64,000 bases of DNA from Anoxybacillus flavithermus (GTDB lineage Bacteria; Bacillota; Bacilli; Bacillales; Anoxybacillaceae): positions 1 through 64,000 of the forward strand of contig NZ_PEDM01000010.1 in NCBI RefSeq assembly GCF_002742685.1, in the 5' to 3' direction. The position numbers and the translations under genes are program-made. Position 1 is the stretch's first letter; the number at the start of each line of letters is the position of its first letter. The notes under the pieces are model-generated. The model had not been told where the DNA came from and searched no databases. It was given only the letters and a program-made list of their open reading frames with translations. Positions 50,443 to 60,376 of this stretch are shown here, one piece after another.

Positions 50443-51425
50443 TTGTTTCTCTCCTGCTGAACGTTTTTACGATCGATGACTTCAATTGTTGTAAAATGTT
50501 CTTTATCAATTTGTTTGCCAGAAAGATGGTCAACCATTAATTTGACTGCGGAATATCCCATATCGTAAGGTTTTTGGACGACCGTTGCGACAATATCTCC
50601 TTCTCTAATCGCTTCGATCGTTTCTTCCACATCGTCAAATCCAAATATTCGAATATTATTACGATGCAAGTTTTTTATCGCCATCCGAATACCGATCGCA
50701 TCGAGCGCACTTGTGCCAACCATAACAGAAATATTCGGATGTTTTCGCAACATTTGTTCAGCTTGAATGGATGCTTGAATGCGCGAGATGTTCGATGATG
50801 TAATGGAAACGACTTTTAAATGTGGATATTCAGTAATAACAGATAAAAACCCTTGTAAACGTAGACGTTGGTTTTCTGATGTATCCGTCCCGATCATAAC
50901 TCCAATCTCTCGCTCTCCTTCTATACGGGAAGCAACTGCCTTTCCAAGCAATCGGCCAGCTTCAAAATTATTTGTTCCAACATAAGCGATGCGACGGCTT
51001 TTTGGAGCATCGGCATCAATTGTAATCACAGGTATGTTTCGCGAAATAGCTTTGTCAATAAGCGGTGTAAACGCTTCATCTTTTAAATTTTGAACAATAA
51101 TGCCATCGACCCGAGAGGCGATTGCTTTTTCTAGTAATTTCACTTGCTCCGCGATGCTTGTTCGGAGCGGACCGATATATTCAATATTTACATCATACTG
51201 TTTTCCTGCCTCCTTTGCCCCTCGTTCAATTTTTCGCCAATACGGATTATCAAATTCTTGGGATATTAAAATCACATGCGGGAGATGTGACGTCGCTTTT
51301 TGTTCATGTTGTAATTTTGCTACGGTTTTTTCGAGCTGCTTTGTGACGGTGATAAAGTGAAAAAAAACATATAAAAATAAAACGAGCAGTACAATAAGAC
51401 TTATTGTCCATTTTTTTTGTGCCAT
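50439..51425 (-). CDS. Membrane-anchored sugar-binding sensor protein (XylFII-like)
   Basis: A 328-residue periplasmic-binding-fold protein. Unlike XylF it has no lipobox; a single N-terminal membrane helix (ISLIVLLVLFLYVFFHF) and a short coiled segment tether the domain that begins VILISQEFDNPYWRKIERGAK. This is the form of XylFII, which binds the kinase ectodomain instead of the permease. ATG 51425 has AGGTGA upstream. It heads the sensor operon, controlled by a promoter carrying a perfect cre. Confidence 0.85.
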   Translation of the reverse strand: MAQKKWTISLIVLLVLFLYVFFHFITVTKQLEKTVAKLQHEQKATSHLPHVILISQEFDNPYWRKIERGAKEAGKQYDVNIEYIGPLRTSIAEQVKLLEKAIASRVDGIIVQNLKDEAFTPLIDKAISRNIPVITIDADAPKSRRIAYVGTNNFEAGRLLGKAVASRIEGEREIGVMIGTDTSENQRLRLQGFLSVITEYPHLKVVSITSSNISRIQASIQAEQMLRKHPNISVMVGTSALDAIGIRMAIKNLHRNNIRIFGFDDVEETIEAIREGDIVATVVQKPYDMGYSAVKLMVDHLSGKQIDKEHFTTIEVIDRKNVQQERNK

Positions 51426-51442
51426 TGTCTTCACCTAATTTT

Positions 51443-51471
51443 ACTATAATTCGTTTTGATAACGTTTACAA
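51443..51471 (-). promoter_or_regulatory. Promoter and perfect cre site of the sugar-sensor operon
   Basis: Minus strand -35 TTGTAA (51471-51466), 17-base spacer, -10 TATAGT (51448-51443). TGTAAACGTTATCA (51470-51457) fits TGWAANCGNTNWCA at all 14 positions and overlaps the -35. CcpA binding should shut off the sensor genes when glucose is present. Confidence 0.75.
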
Positions 51472-51479
51472 TTATTTTT

Positions 51480-51504
51480 AAAGCGACAGATTTTCTGTCG
51501 CTTT
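51480..51504 (-). terminator. Hairpin after the methyl-accepting chemotaxis gene
   Basis: AAAGCGACAG (51480-51489) pairs with CTGTCGCTTT (51495-51504). The T-run lies within the stem end, so strength is moderate. Confidence 0.68.
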
Positions 51505-53185
51505 ACACGATAAATCGATTAGTTGTTTCTTTCATTTTTTCTGCAATTTCATACAACCGTTGAGCTGTGGCAGCTACTTCTTGTGCTGATGCAGTTAATT
51601 CTTCCGACGAGGCGGTAACTTCTTCTGTTGCCGCTGAATTTTCTTCAGCGACTGCGCTAATTTGTTCGATGCGGGCAATGACTTTATCTTTTTCTTTCAC
51701 AATTTCATCCATTGCTTGTTCAGTTGAAACAATGAGAGGCGCGATATGGCTAATGGATGTCAAAATGTCAGCGAACGAACGTACAGTTTTTTCGACAGCA
51801 TTTGCTTGATCTTTAATAAAGAGGTGTACTTCACTTGATGTATGAATGACATCGTCGGTATTTTTGCTAATTGACGCAATGAGCTGAACAATGTCTTCTG
51901 TAAATGATTTGGATTGTTCAGCTAGTTTACGCACTTCATCCGCAACAACCGCAAATCCTTTCCCTGCTTCTCCAGCACGTGCTGCTTCAATCGCTGCATT
52001 TAAAGCTAGTAAATTTGTTTGATCAGAAATTGTAGAGATCATTTCGGTAATTCCGCTAATTTTTTGTACCGATGTCGTTAATGTTTGAACATGGCTTGTC
52101 ACCGTTTCAAACGCTTGTTTAATTTGTTCGATCGAAGCAATTAATACATCCATTTCTTTTTTACCAATATCTGCTCGTTCAGACGTACGAAGCGCTTCTT
52201 GTTTGACATTCGCAAGTTCTACATATACACGTTCAACTTTTTCTGTTAAATAAGAAAGTGAATGTGTCATATCAGCTAAATCGTTCGCTTGTGACGCCGC
52301 TCCTTGCGATACTTGTTCCATCGTTGCTGCCACTTCTTCAGTCGATGCAGACATTTGTTGAGAAGTAGCGGATAAGGCACTTGATTGTTGGTCAATCGCA
52401 TCTGCTTGTTCTTGAATATGAACAGCTGTATTTCGGAGCGCTTGTTTCGTTTCGGCAAGGGAACGTGCCATTTCACCAAATTCATCTTTTGCACCGAGAA
52501 GTTTTTCAGGCAACGGCTTACTAAAGTCACCGCTAGCTATTTGTTCAAGATGTTGTTTTGCAACATGTAGCGGTCTCATAATTCGAACAGAAATAAATAA
52601 ATGATATGCGATTACTCCAACAATGACGAACAATGCAGAAATAGCAACGACTTTGACAATAACGCTATTAATCTCTTGGTTGACGATTTGTTTCGGCATG
52701 CCGATAAAAAACATACCGATGACTTCACCGCGATCGTTTGTAATTGGCAAGTAACTTGTTACATATAGTTCCCCAAGCACGTTCGCCTCACCGATATAGC
52801 GATTTTGTTTTTTCATGACCTCTTGTACAACTTTCGGATCAGCTTTCGTTCCTATTTGCCTTTTGCCGTCTTTCATCACGGTTGTTGCCACACGTTCATC
52901 GTTTAGAAAAATAGTACTATCCGCACCAACCACTTCCTTTATGTAGTCGACAACTTCCTCGTTTTCGTTCATTTTTATTTCTCCTTTGTATAGCTCGCCA
53001 TCTTTTACTTGCCATACTCCGGGAAATTTTGCATCAATAAGCTGTAAAGCAAGTTGAGCGTTTGTCGTCATGACTTTGTTCGCAATTAATGATTGAAATT
53101 GGATATAAATGATACCGTTAATAAGACCAACTAATAAAAAAACAGTAAAAATATATACAGCTACAATTTTTCCACGCGTCTTCAT
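51503..53185 (-). CDS. Methyl-accepting chemotaxis protein with extracellular Cache domain
   Basis: A 560-residue transmembrane chemoreceptor. Helix one is at residues 8-28, followed by a Cache-type sensory domain (about 35-185; [25 protein letters not shown] and [29 protein letters not shown]), helix two ([19 protein letters not shown]), HAMP, and an MCP signalling domain with the tip [22 protein letters not shown] 53185 has GGAGGGG upstream. It lies directly upstream of the sugar-sensing operon on the same strand and may sense a related ligand, but small organic acids are also typical for this Cache class. Confidence 0.9.
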   Translation of the reverse strand: MKTRGKIVAVYIFTVFLLVGLINGIIYIQFQSLIANKVMTTNAQLALQLIDAKFPGVWQVKDGELYKGEIKMNENEEVVDYIKEVVGADSTIFLNDERVATTVMKDGKRQIGTKADPKVVQEVMKKQNRYIGEANVLGELYVTSYLPITNDRGEVIGMFFIGMPKQIVNQEINSVIVKVVAISALFVIVGVIAYHLFISVRIMRPLHVAKQHLEQIASGDFSKPLPEKLLGAKDEFGEMARSLAETKQALRNTAVHIQEQADAIDQQSSALSATSQQMSASTEEVAATMEQVSQGAASQANDLADMTHSLSYLTEKVERVYVELANVKQEALRTSERADIGKKEMDVLIASIEQIKQAFETVTSHVQTLTTSVQKISGITEMISTISDQTNLLALNAAIEAARAGEAGKGFAVVADEVRKLAEQSKSFTEDIVQLIASISKNTDDVIHTSSEVHLFIKDQANAVEKTVRSFADILTSISHIAPLIVSTEQAMDEIVKEKDKVIARIEQISAVAEENSAATEEVTASSEELTASAQEVAATAQRLYEIAEKMKETTNRFIV

Positions 53186-53352
53186 AATTGTCCCCTCCAC
53201 TTTTGCGAATCAATGAGCAACACTATTTTATCAAATGTATCAAAATTTATAAATACAAATATTGCCTCATGAAAAAACAGACTTGCATTCCTTTTTGTCA
53301 TTTGCCAAAATCAAAATATGTGTAAAACGAAAACATGCGAGGGAGTAAAGCT

Positions 53353-54696
53353 GTGAAATCTCGAAAATTATCGCGCCTATCTACCGTTCAGCTTATCGTC
53401 TTATTTTACTTTGTAGCTGTTTGCATATCAACATTCTTACTATGGCTTCCTTTTTTTCACCAACCTGGTGTCAAATTAAGCTTTGTTGACGCATTATTTA
53501 CCGCTGTGAGCGCCATTAGTGTCACAGGACTCACTGTCGTATCGACGGTCGATACGTTTAATATACCTGGTGTATTTGTGCTTGCTTTTATTCTTCAATT
53601 TGGCGGCATCGGCATTATGGCGCTTGGAACGTTTATTTGGCTCATGTTCGGAAAAAAAATTGGCTTTCGTGAACGCCAACTTATTATGACGGATCAAAAT
53701 CGTTCAACCTTTGCTGGATTAGTGAAGTTAATGAAGGAAATTTTAACGCTCATTATTACTATTGAAATAATTGGGGCAATCGTTTTAGGTATATATTTTC
53801 TTCGTTATTTTCCATCATGGGAGGAAGCGTTTTTTCAAGGCTTCTTTGCGTCTGTGAGTGCAACAACAAACGCTGGATTTGACATTACAGGACAGTCGCT
53901 TATTCCATTTGCTGACGATTATTTCGTCCAGACGATACATATGATTTTGCTCGTTTTAGGTGCAATTGGTTTTCCTGTACTTATTGAAGTGAAAGAATTT
54001 TTCTTCCATCGTCAAAAGAAGCAATATCGTTTTTCGCTTTTCACAAAATTAACGACCGTCACATTTTTTCTTCTCGTTTTATTTGGAACATGGGCTATTT
54101 TATTCATTGAATGGAATCGTTTTTTTGCGAATAAAACATGGCATGAGTCGCTTTTTTATGCGTTATTTCAATCGATTTCTTCCCGCAATGGTGGATTAGC
54201 AACGATGGATGTCGCCGACTTTTCTGAACCTACACTACTTGTTTTAAGTGTACTCATGTTTATCGGTGCCTCTCCAAGCAGTGTAGGGGGAGGGATTCGA
54301 ACGACGACGTTTGCTATTGTGATGTTAACGATTTTCTTTTATGCGAAAGGAAAAAACTCGATTAAAGTGTTTCAACGAGAAATTCATCATGAAGATATAT
54401 TAAAATCGTTTATCGTGTTCGGAACAGCCTTTATGCTTTGTTTTTTAGCCATTGTGCTTCTTTCCTTTTCAGAGCCTTTTACAATAATCGAAATCGTCTT
54501 TGAAGTATGCTCCGCGTTTGGAACGACAGGCTTATCGATGGGCATTACATCCGAACTGAGCACATTTGGAAAACTAGTAATTACTGCTTTAATGTTTATC
54601 GGACGCATTGGTATTTTATCGTTTTTATTTCTTATTCGTGGCAACAATCAAAAAGAAACGTACCATTACCCAAAAGAACGCATTATTATTGGTTAA
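53353..54696 (+). CDS. Ktr-type potassium transporter membrane subunit (KtrB/KtrD)
   Basis: A 447-residue channel-like K+ transporter with four M1-P-M2 repeats. Selectivity-filter-like segments with the key glycines are AISVTGLTVV (near residue 57), SATTNAGFDITG (near 172), SRNGGLATMDV (near 280) and SAFGTTGLSMGI (near 390). GTG 53353 has GAGGGAG seven bases upstream and is chosen over an ATG at 53335. No ktrA/ktrC RCK-domain gene is adjacent, as with the stand-alone ktrD of Bacillus. No c-di-AMP riboswitch was seen upstream. Confidence 0.88.
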   Translation: MKSRKLSRLSTVQLIVLFYFVAVCISTFLLWLPFFHQPGVKLSFVDALFTAVSAISVTGLTVVSTVDTFNIPGVFVLAFILQFGGIGIMALGTFIWLMFGKKIGFRERQLIMTDQNRSTFAGLVKLMKEILTLIITIEIIGAIVLGIYFLRYFPSWEEAFFQGFFASVSATTNAGFDITGQSLIPFADDYFVQTIHMILLVLGAIGFPVLIEVKEFFFHRQKKQYRFSLFTKLTTVTFFLLVLFGTWAILFIEWNRFFANKTWHESLFYALFQSISSRNGGLATMDVADFSEPTLLVLSVLMFIGASPSSVGGGIRTTTFAIVMLTIFFYAKGKNSIKVFQREIHHEDILKSFIVFGTAFMLCFLAIVLLSFSEPFTIIEIVFEVCSAFGTTGLSMGITSELSTFGKLVITALMFIGRIGILSFLFLIRGNNQKETYHYPKERIIIG

Positions 54697-54697
54697 G

Positions 54698-54725
54698 GCG
54701 AAGGGACTTATGCCCCTTCGCTTTT
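54698..54725. terminator. Bidirectional terminator after the Ktr gene
   Basis: GCGAAGGG (54698-54705) pairs with CCCTTCGC (54714-54721), then TTTT on the plus strand; the convergent MFS gene ends within it. Confidence 0.85.
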
Positions 54726-55901
54726 TAACATACTCTCTTTTTTGCGAAACATCGTGTACATAATAAGTAGAAACGATAATATTCCAAATAGAACAACCAT
54801 ACGTTCTAGTCCGATCGTATCTAACAAAAATCCAGAAGCTAACAAGACCACTTGAAATGTCACACGATCAAACATGTTTTTGAATGAAAAAAAGCGACCG
54901 TGATATAATTTTGGAACGTTCGTTTGAAAAATCGTGGCGATCATCGGAAAAAAACAACCGACGCATATGCCGAACAATCCAAATGAAACAAGCGAAACCC
55001 ATTTAATATGAGCAAAGTGTAAAGATAGTTGCGCTAAAGCAATGAAACAAGTTAATGCATACATCCATTTCACATACGTTTGTTCACGAGCGGCATATTT
55101 AATGAAAAAAGCTCCAAATAAAAATCCGATTCCTTCAATGGTATACAGCCATCCTTTAATTGACGAATCATGTTGCAATTCGCTAATGTTTATAACCATT
55201 AAATTAAATCCACCAATAAACAGCTGTGGAACAATCGTTAAAATAACCGCAATATAAACGATAGGTAGTTGCTGAATAATTGGAAATATGTCTGTAAATC
55301 GTTGTTTTTCTTTTGTATTGTGTTTTGTCTCGCGCCTTTCTTCTTTTATATCAATAAAAAAAGTAAGTAGAAATAGCAAAATGTACGCAACTATCGCGCC
55401 GATATATAACGTTTGCAAACTTGTAATCATAAGGAGAGCACCACCAAAGGCAGTACCAGAGATTCGTGATAACGCTGAAATATTCATGTGCATCCCATTG
55501 ATCGCCATCAGTTGTTTCTCATCCCGCACAACAAGTGGGATGATTGCTTGCAACGTTGGAAAATAGAAAGCGGCTGCGACTTGAATGGAAACCATAAAAC
55601 ATACCATGAGGAAAATAGATTCATATTTTAGGGCGAATAACATAAAAACAACGCTACATATACGGCCAATTCCCGCATATAAAAGAATATGCTTTTTTGC
55701 GTATGTATCAATCCATCTTCCTGCTATCGGACTAACTATAACACCAGCAAGCAATCCCGAAAATAAAATAAGCGACTTCACAAAGTCAGATGGGACATGC
55801 CTTTGCATAAACTCTAAGTTTCCGATAATCCCAAGCCACAAACCAATTCCGGCAATAAACTCACCAATAAAAATAAGAATCACATTTTTATCTTTCCACA
55901 T
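54708..55901 (-). CDS. MFS transporter (putative efflux)
   Basis: A 397-residue major facilitator with twelve predicted membrane helices and the MFS loop motif GVIVSPIAGRWIDTYAKKHIL (near residue 55). Its closest general form is the drug-efflux-like permease group often found singly in Bacillaceae. Its substrate is unknown. It stands alone. Confidence 0.82.
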   Translation of the reverse strand: MWKDKNVILIFIGEFIAGIGLWLGIIGNLEFMQRHVPSDFVKSLILFSGLLAGVIVSPIAGRWIDTYAKKHILLYAGIGRICSVVFMLFALKYESIFLMVCFMVSIQVAAAFYFPTLQAIIPLVVRDEKQLMAINGMHMNISALSRISGTAFGGALLMITSLQTLYIGAIVAYILLFLLTFFIDIKEERRETKHNTKEKQRFTDIFPIIQQLPIVYIAVILTIVPQLFIGGFNLMVINISELQHDSSIKGWLYTIEGIGFLFGAFFIKYAAREQTYVKWMYALTCFIALAQLSLHFAHIKWVSLVSFGLFGICVGCFFPMIATIFQTNVPKLYHGRFFSFKNMFDRVTFQVVLLASGFLLDTIGLERMVVLFGILSFLLIMYTMFRKKESMLKSEGA

Positions 55902-55975
55902 ATGTATTCCCCTTCATTCGTTTCTCTCTTCCAATACATGTATTTTATTGTACAATAAAACGATGCCAAGTGCAT

Positions 55976-56005
55976 AAAAAATAAGACTGGCACATCGCCA
56001 GTCTT
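55976..56005 (-). terminator. Terminator of the CoA-disulfide reductase operon
   Basis: AAGACTGGC (55983-55991) pairs with GCCAGTCTT (55997-56005), then a T-rich tail on the minus strand. Confidence 0.85.
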
Positions 56006-56300
56006 ACTCCACTTCTCCTTCCCAACTCATCATGCCGCCAACCATGTTTTTTACACGGAAGCCTCGTTCTGATAGCCACTCGCACGCTAATGCACTTCGG
56101 CCACCTGAATGGCAAACAACAATGTACGTTTTGTTTTGATCTAGTTCGTTTAAACGAGCAAATAGTTGCCCGAGCGGAATATGGCGCGCATTTGGGATTT
56201 TTCCTGCCGCCACTTCATGCGCCTCCCGAACGTCTAGTACTTCTACATTTGCTTCATGACGCAAGACATCTGCTTGTGTCGGTAAAATATTTTCAAACAT
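56004..56300 (-). CDS. Single-domain rhodanese (sulfurtransferase)
   Basis: A 98-residue rhodanese domain. The active-site loop IVVCHSGGRSALA (near residue 63) contains the catalytic cysteine and the C-x4-R pattern; LDVREAHEVAAGKI is the conserved CH2A-like entry. It starts 11 bases after the CoA-disulfide reductase stop with AGGAGG before the ATG, so they are co-transcribed. It probably carries persulfide sulfur together with its neighbour. Confidence 0.9.
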   Translation of the reverse strand: MFENILPTQADVLRHEANVEVLDVREAHEVAAGKIPNARHIPLGQLFARLNELDQNKTYIVVCHSGGRSALACEWLSERGFRVKNMVGGMMSWEGEVE

Positions 56301-56311
56301 ATCTACTCCTC

Positions 56312-57955
56312 CTACTTTACACTCGAGTACAATTTATAACCACCGTCTAAATTTTTTGCTTCAAATCCATGTTCTTTCAAAATGCGAGTGGCTAAATATC
56401 CGCGCAAACCGACTTGACATGTCACATAAATCGTTTGATCTTTCGGTAATTCGTGAAGGCGGTCGCGCAAATCATCAAGTGGAATGTTGATGCTTCCTGG
56501 AATCGCTCCCCTTGTTTCTAATTCTCTTGGCGTACGAACGTCAATGAGCAACCCGCCGTTAGCGACGATGTCATCGATTTCATACCATTGCACGGTTTCT
56601 ACCATACCATCTAACACATTTGATGCTACATATCCAGCCATATTGACTGGATCTTTTGCTGATGAAAACGGTGGAGCATAGGCTAATTCTAAGTCTGGTA
56701 AATCATATACCGTTAATCCACCTTTTATCGCTGTTGCAATGACGTCAATACGTTTGTCCACACCATCTTGTCCGACTGCTTGCGCCCCATAAATGCGACC
56801 TTGACGATTAAAAATTAACTTTAACGTCATTTGTGTTGCGCCTGGATAATAGCTCGCATGGCTCATTGGATGAACATGAACAACCTCATAATCGATGCCG
56901 TGGTGTTTTAATATTTTTTCGTTCAATCCTGTGGCTGCTACAGTCATATGAAAAATTTTAGCGATTGACGTACCAAGCGTTCCGTTATACTTCACGTGAC
57001 GACCGTTAATGTAGTCAGCAACAAGTCGACCTTGACGGTTTGCCGGCCATGCAAGTGGAACAAAAGTTTCAAATCCATGAATGAGGCTTTTTACTTCAAT
57101 GGCATCACCGATCGCAAAAATGTTCGGGTCAGACGTTTGCAAATGTTCATTCACTTTAATGGCACCACGAAAACCAAGTTCTAGTCCTGCTTCTTTCGCC
57201 AGCTGGCTTTCCGGCTGAACACCAATGGCTAAAATAATCATATCTGTTTCAATCGTTCGCCCACTTTTTAACACGACGCGTCGACCTTCGTTTTCAAACG
57301 CTTGTACGCCATCTTCTAAAATCAAGTCAACGCCGTGCTCTTTCATATGTGTGTGCACAATTGCTGCCATCTCGTAATCAATCGGTGCCATCACTTGATT
57401 CGCCATTTCTACAAGCGTCACATGTACACCGCGCTCTGTTAAGTTTTCAGCCATTTCTACACCAATAAATCCCCCACCGATGACGACAGCACGTTTCGGT
57501 TTTTCGTTATCGACGAACGAGCGAATACGATCTGTATCCGGTACATTACGCAACGTAAAAAGCGCTTTTGCCTCATCAATCCCCGGAATTGGCGGTACGA
57601 TCGGCTTAGCACCTGGCGACAAAATAAGAACATCATACGGTTGTTCATACAGTTCATTTGTTCGTAAATTTGTTACAGTGACCGTTTTCCGTTCACGATT
57701 AATGCTTGTGACTTCACTTAAATTGCGCACATCAATGCGAAATCGTTTGGACATGCCATCAACCGTCTGTACAAGTAGCTTGCTTCGCTGTTGAATCACA
57801 TCCCCAATGTAGTACGGAAGCCCACAGTTTGCGAATGAAATATATTCACCTCGTTCAAACATAATAATTTCATCTTTTTCGCTTAACCGACGCAAACGTG
57901 CCGCAGCAGAAGCCCCTCCAGCTACACCGCCAACAATAACAATTTTTCTCATCAT
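56312..57955 (-). CDS. cdr: CoA-disulfide reductase with C-terminal rhodanese domain
   Basis: A 547-residue flavoenzyme. N-terminal FAD motif IVIVGGVAGGASAAARLRR; the single active cysteine in SFANCGLPYYIGD (near residue 43); the NAD(P)H motif VVIGGGFIGVEMAENL (near 155); and a C-terminal rhodanese (about 455-547) with the active-site loop VTCQVGLRGYLA. Such fusions reduce CoA disulfide, CoA persulfide or polysulfide with NAD(P)H. Directly followed by a free rhodanese. Confidence 0.92.
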   Translation of the reverse strand: MMRKIVIVGGVAGGASAAARLRRLSEKDEIIMFERGEYISFANCGLPYYIGDVIQQRSKLLVQTVDGMSKRFRIDVRNLSEVTSINRERKTVTVTNLRTNELYEQPYDVLILSPGAKPIVPPIPGIDEAKALFTLRNVPDTDRIRSFVDNEKPKRAVVIGGGFIGVEMAENLTERGVHVTLVEMANQVMAPIDYEMAAIVHTHMKEHGVDLILEDGVQAFENEGRRVVLKSGRTIETDMIILAIGVQPESQLAKEAGLELGFRGAIKVNEHLQTSDPNIFAIGDAIEVKSLIHGFETFVPLAWPANRQGRLVADYINGRHVKYNGTLGTSIAKIFHMTVAATGLNEKILKHHGIDYEVVHVHPMSHASYYPGATQMTLKLIFNRQGRIYGAQAVGQDGVDKRIDVIATAIKGGLTVYDLPDLELAYAPPFSSAKDPVNMAGYVASNVLDGMVETVQWYEIDDIVANGGLLIDVRTPRELETRGAIPGSINIPLDDLRDRLHELPKDQTIYVTCQVGLRGYLATRILKEHGFEAKNLDGGYKLYSSVK

Positions 57956-58024
57956 CTATCCCCTCCATATACAAGTACGTGTAACCGTATTATACCAAAC
58001 AATCATTTCATAAAGTTTGAACAG

Positions 58025-58378
58025 TTAGTGACATTTTACCATCTTTAACGCATTTGTATGCTCATGTTCCTTTATATAATATCCTTGTACAGAAAAATGA
58101 TAACGTCTAAGCAATCGAATGGCGACATTTTTCTCCAAATGGCTTTTTGCAATGACAATCACTTGACGATTCGGAATGGTTTGATAATAGCGTTTTAGGT
58201 ACGCAACGGGAATGCGGAGAGCTCCCTTCATTTCGTCTGCCTCGTTGTAGTCACGCACGTCAAGCAACGTCACATGTTCATATGATGATAAAGACGTCAA
58301 CTCTTTAACACCACGAACAGGTACATAGCGATAATATAAAGCATATAGCAAGGACATACCGATTACTATATAAGTCAT
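58025..58378 (-). CDS. Membrane-anchored rhodanese-like protein lacking the catalytic cysteine
   Basis: A 117-residue protein with one N-terminal membrane helix and a rhodanese fold (LLDVRDYNEADEMKGALRIPVAYL). The active-site loop is VIVIAKSHLEKNVA, with no cysteine, so it is not a sulfurtransferase and may be a binding or scaffold module. It lies 69 bases upstream of the CoA-disulfide reductase gene on the same strand. Confidence 0.82.
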   Translation of the reverse strand: MTYIVIGMSLLYALYYRYVPVRGVKELTSLSSYEHVTLLDVRDYNEADEMKGALRIPVAYLKRYYQTIPNRQVIVIAKSHLEKNVAIRLLRRYHFSVQGYYIKEHEHTNALKMVKCH

Positions 58379-58430
58379 GTTGTCTTACCTCCTTCACACA
58401 TCATACCCTAACAGGTATATAAAATCAATA

Positions 58431-58460
58431 AAAAAGAGCTGATTTTATTCAGCCCTTTTT
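58431..58460 (-). terminator. Terminator of the xpaC-telA pair
   Basis: AAAAAGAGCTG (58431-58441) pairs with CAGCCCTTTTT (58450-58460) with one mismatch or wobble, giving a long T-run on the minus strand. Confidence 0.8.
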
Positions 58461-59596
58461 AGTGTCAGCAACCTCTGTTTTAATTGTTCTTCCATTTCGA
58501 TCAGCTCTTGCTCTACTCGCTGACGCTTCATGCGACCTTCTTGTTGAATTTTTAACGTTTCTTCCAGTGTTTCTAACAAATTTTCTTGCGTCTTCTTTAA
58601 CGTTTCGATGCTGACAAGCCCTTCTTCATTTTCTTTTGCCGCTTCAATTGTATTTACTTTTAACATCTCTGAGTTGCGCAACAGCAACTCATTCGTCGTT
58701 TTTGTTACCGCTTTTTGCGCTTCTACCGCTTTCTTCTGTCGAAGGAGCGTTAGTGCGATGACAAGTTGATTTTTCCAAAGCGGAATGGCTGTCAAAATGG
58801 ACGATTGAATGCGCTCGACTAACGTTTGATTGACATGTTGAATGAGCCGAATTTGTGGTGCCGTTTGAATCGTAATTTGCCGACTTAATTTTAAATCATG
58901 AATGCGTTTTTCAAGTCGGTCAGCAAATTGAATCATATCATTTACTTCTTGCACATCCATTTGATTTTGTGACTGTAACGCTTTTTTCTCTAGTTCTGGA
59001 ATCGTTTTTGTTCGCAGTTGTTCGAGCTTCAACTCAGCTGCAGCGATGTAAATGTTTAAGGCATCAAAGTATTCTTTATTTTTTTCATACAATGTTTCTA
59101 ACATCATGATGTCACGAAATAACATTTGGCGATGTTTTTCAAGTTGATCAGCAATCCGATCAATGTCGACACCTAATTTTTGATATTTAGATAAAATATG
59201 TTGCACAGACTGTGTGACAGATTGAAACATGCGCGCGAAAAAACTTTTTTTGTTCATTGCAAAATCTTCAACGTTTACTTCTTTCATTTTTGTCATTAGC
59301 TCTTGAATGACTTCTCCAACAGGTCCAACATCTTTTTTCTGCACATGGTTTAAAATCGAATGTGAAAAGCGTGACAACTCCGCTTGTGCTGCTACGCCAT
59401 ATTGTAAAATAGCTTGATGGTTGCGCGGATCAATTTGTTCTGCAAGTGCGAACGCTTTTTGGCGATGTTCTTCTTTTAATTGGTCAATGAAACGCGAAGA
59501 TGATGGCTTGTCCCTTACTTCTGTCACTTCACCAAATGGATTAGCAAGCAACGAATCGATCGAACTTGTCCAAAGCATTTCATCGTTTTTGCTCAT
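58445..59596 (-). CDS. telA: Toxic anion resistance protein TelA
   Basis: A 383-residue member of the TelA family, largely helical: residues 30-170 and 170-370 are long coiled-coil-rich stretches, with the conserved central region MIQFADRLEKRIHDLKLSRQITIQTAPQIRLIQ (given in two parts: MIQFADRLEKRIHDL and ITIQTAPQIRLIQ). Known members contribute to tellurite, envelope or antibiotic tolerance, with no proven mechanism. It overlaps the upstream xpaC-like gene by 17 bases. Confidence 0.87.
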   Translation of the reverse strand: MSKNDEMLWTSSIDSLLANPFGEVTEVRDKPSSSRFIDQLKEEHRQKAFALAEQIDPRNHQAILQYGVAAQAELSRFSHSILNHVQKKDVGPVGEVIQELMTKMKEVNVEDFAMNKKSFFARMFQSVTQSVQHILSKYQKLGVDIDRIADQLEKHRQMLFRDIMMLETLYEKNKEYFDALNIYIAAAELKLEQLRTKTIPELEKKALQSQNQMDVQEVNDMIQFADRLEKRIHDLKLSRQITIQTAPQIRLIQHVNQTLVERIQSSILTAIPLWKNQLVIALTLLRQKKAVEAQKAVTKTTNELLLRNSEMLKVNTIEAAKENEEGLVSIETLKKTQENLLETLEETLKIQQEGRMKRQRVEQELIEMEEQLKQRLLTLKRAE

Positions 59597-60239
59597 GCTT
59601 TTTCTCCTCCGTTATTGTTACTGTATGTTTTATTGGTAAAGAAATGGGATCCTCTGATGCAATCGTATGTTTCACAAGTTTTACTTCCGTCTTTAAATCA
59701 AACAAATCTTCTTCAAGCATGTCCAACAGTTCGTTTTCTGCTTTCGTTAGCGCAAGACTAAGCGCTTCCTCTGCTTCATGAATCGCCTGACGAATCTCCC
59801 CACTTTTTACGGGGTGTTTTGTTAAATAAATGTATTTATCAATAATTGTAACAATAGAGTCTAACGTTGTGTTAAAAAACGGTTGTGCGACAGCAAGACG
59901 ATCGGGTTGTTTTTCGACAATTTCAATTATTTTTTGACAGATGGAGTACAAACGGGAAAGTTTAGAAAACATCGCAACTGAACGAATTCTCCACAAACTT
60001 TGTCCTATTCTCCGAACCTTTTTTTTCGCATCTTTCAATCGCTCGTCCTTAAAATCGTATAATTGATCTTTCTTTTCTTTTTTCTTCATATAAAGTGAAT
60101 ACATCACCCCTATGCTTATACCAATCAAAAATGAAATAAAAAACGGCAAACGAAATGCAAGCAACGAAATGAGGGCACTAAATAATCCAACGTTCCATGA
60201 TACAAACCATCGCCATATCGTTCGAATGAATCGTTTCAT
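59580..60239 (-). CDS. XpaC-like membrane protein
   Basis: A 219-residue protein with a double membrane helix near the N-terminus (residues 12-47) and a long helical cytoplasmic part, as in the XpaC / 5-bromo-4-chloroindolyl phosphate hydrolase family. The annotated hydrolase activity of the family is uncertain. The xpaC-telA pair is conserved in Bacillaceae. TGGAGGA precedes the ATG. Confidence 0.82.
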   Translation of the reverse strand: MKRFIRTIWRWFVSWNVGLFSALISLLAFRLPFFISFLIGISIGVMYSLYMKKKEKKDQLYDFKDERLKDAKKKVRRIGQSLWRIRSVAMFSKLSRLYSICQKIIEIVEKQPDRLAVAQPFFNTTLDSIVTIIDKYIYLTKHPVKSGEIRQAIHEAEEALSLALTKAENELLDMLEEDLFDLKTEVKLVKHTIASEDPISLPIKHTVTITEEKKHEQKR

Positions 60240-60346
60240 CGTTTTCCTCCAATCGTCTATGATCCTTTATTTTACTATGATTTTTTACTAAATGGAAACG
60301 CTGACTGTATTACGTACGAGCGAAAAAATATGTTTCAATTGTCCAT

Positions 60347-60373
60347 AAAAAAGACGCAACGTATCGCTGCATC
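60347..60373 (-). terminator. Terminator of the TcaA-like gene
   Basis: Minus strand GATGCA pairs with TGCGTC (60373-60353, one G-T), followed by six T. Confidence 0.7.
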
Positions 60374-60376
60374 CTT

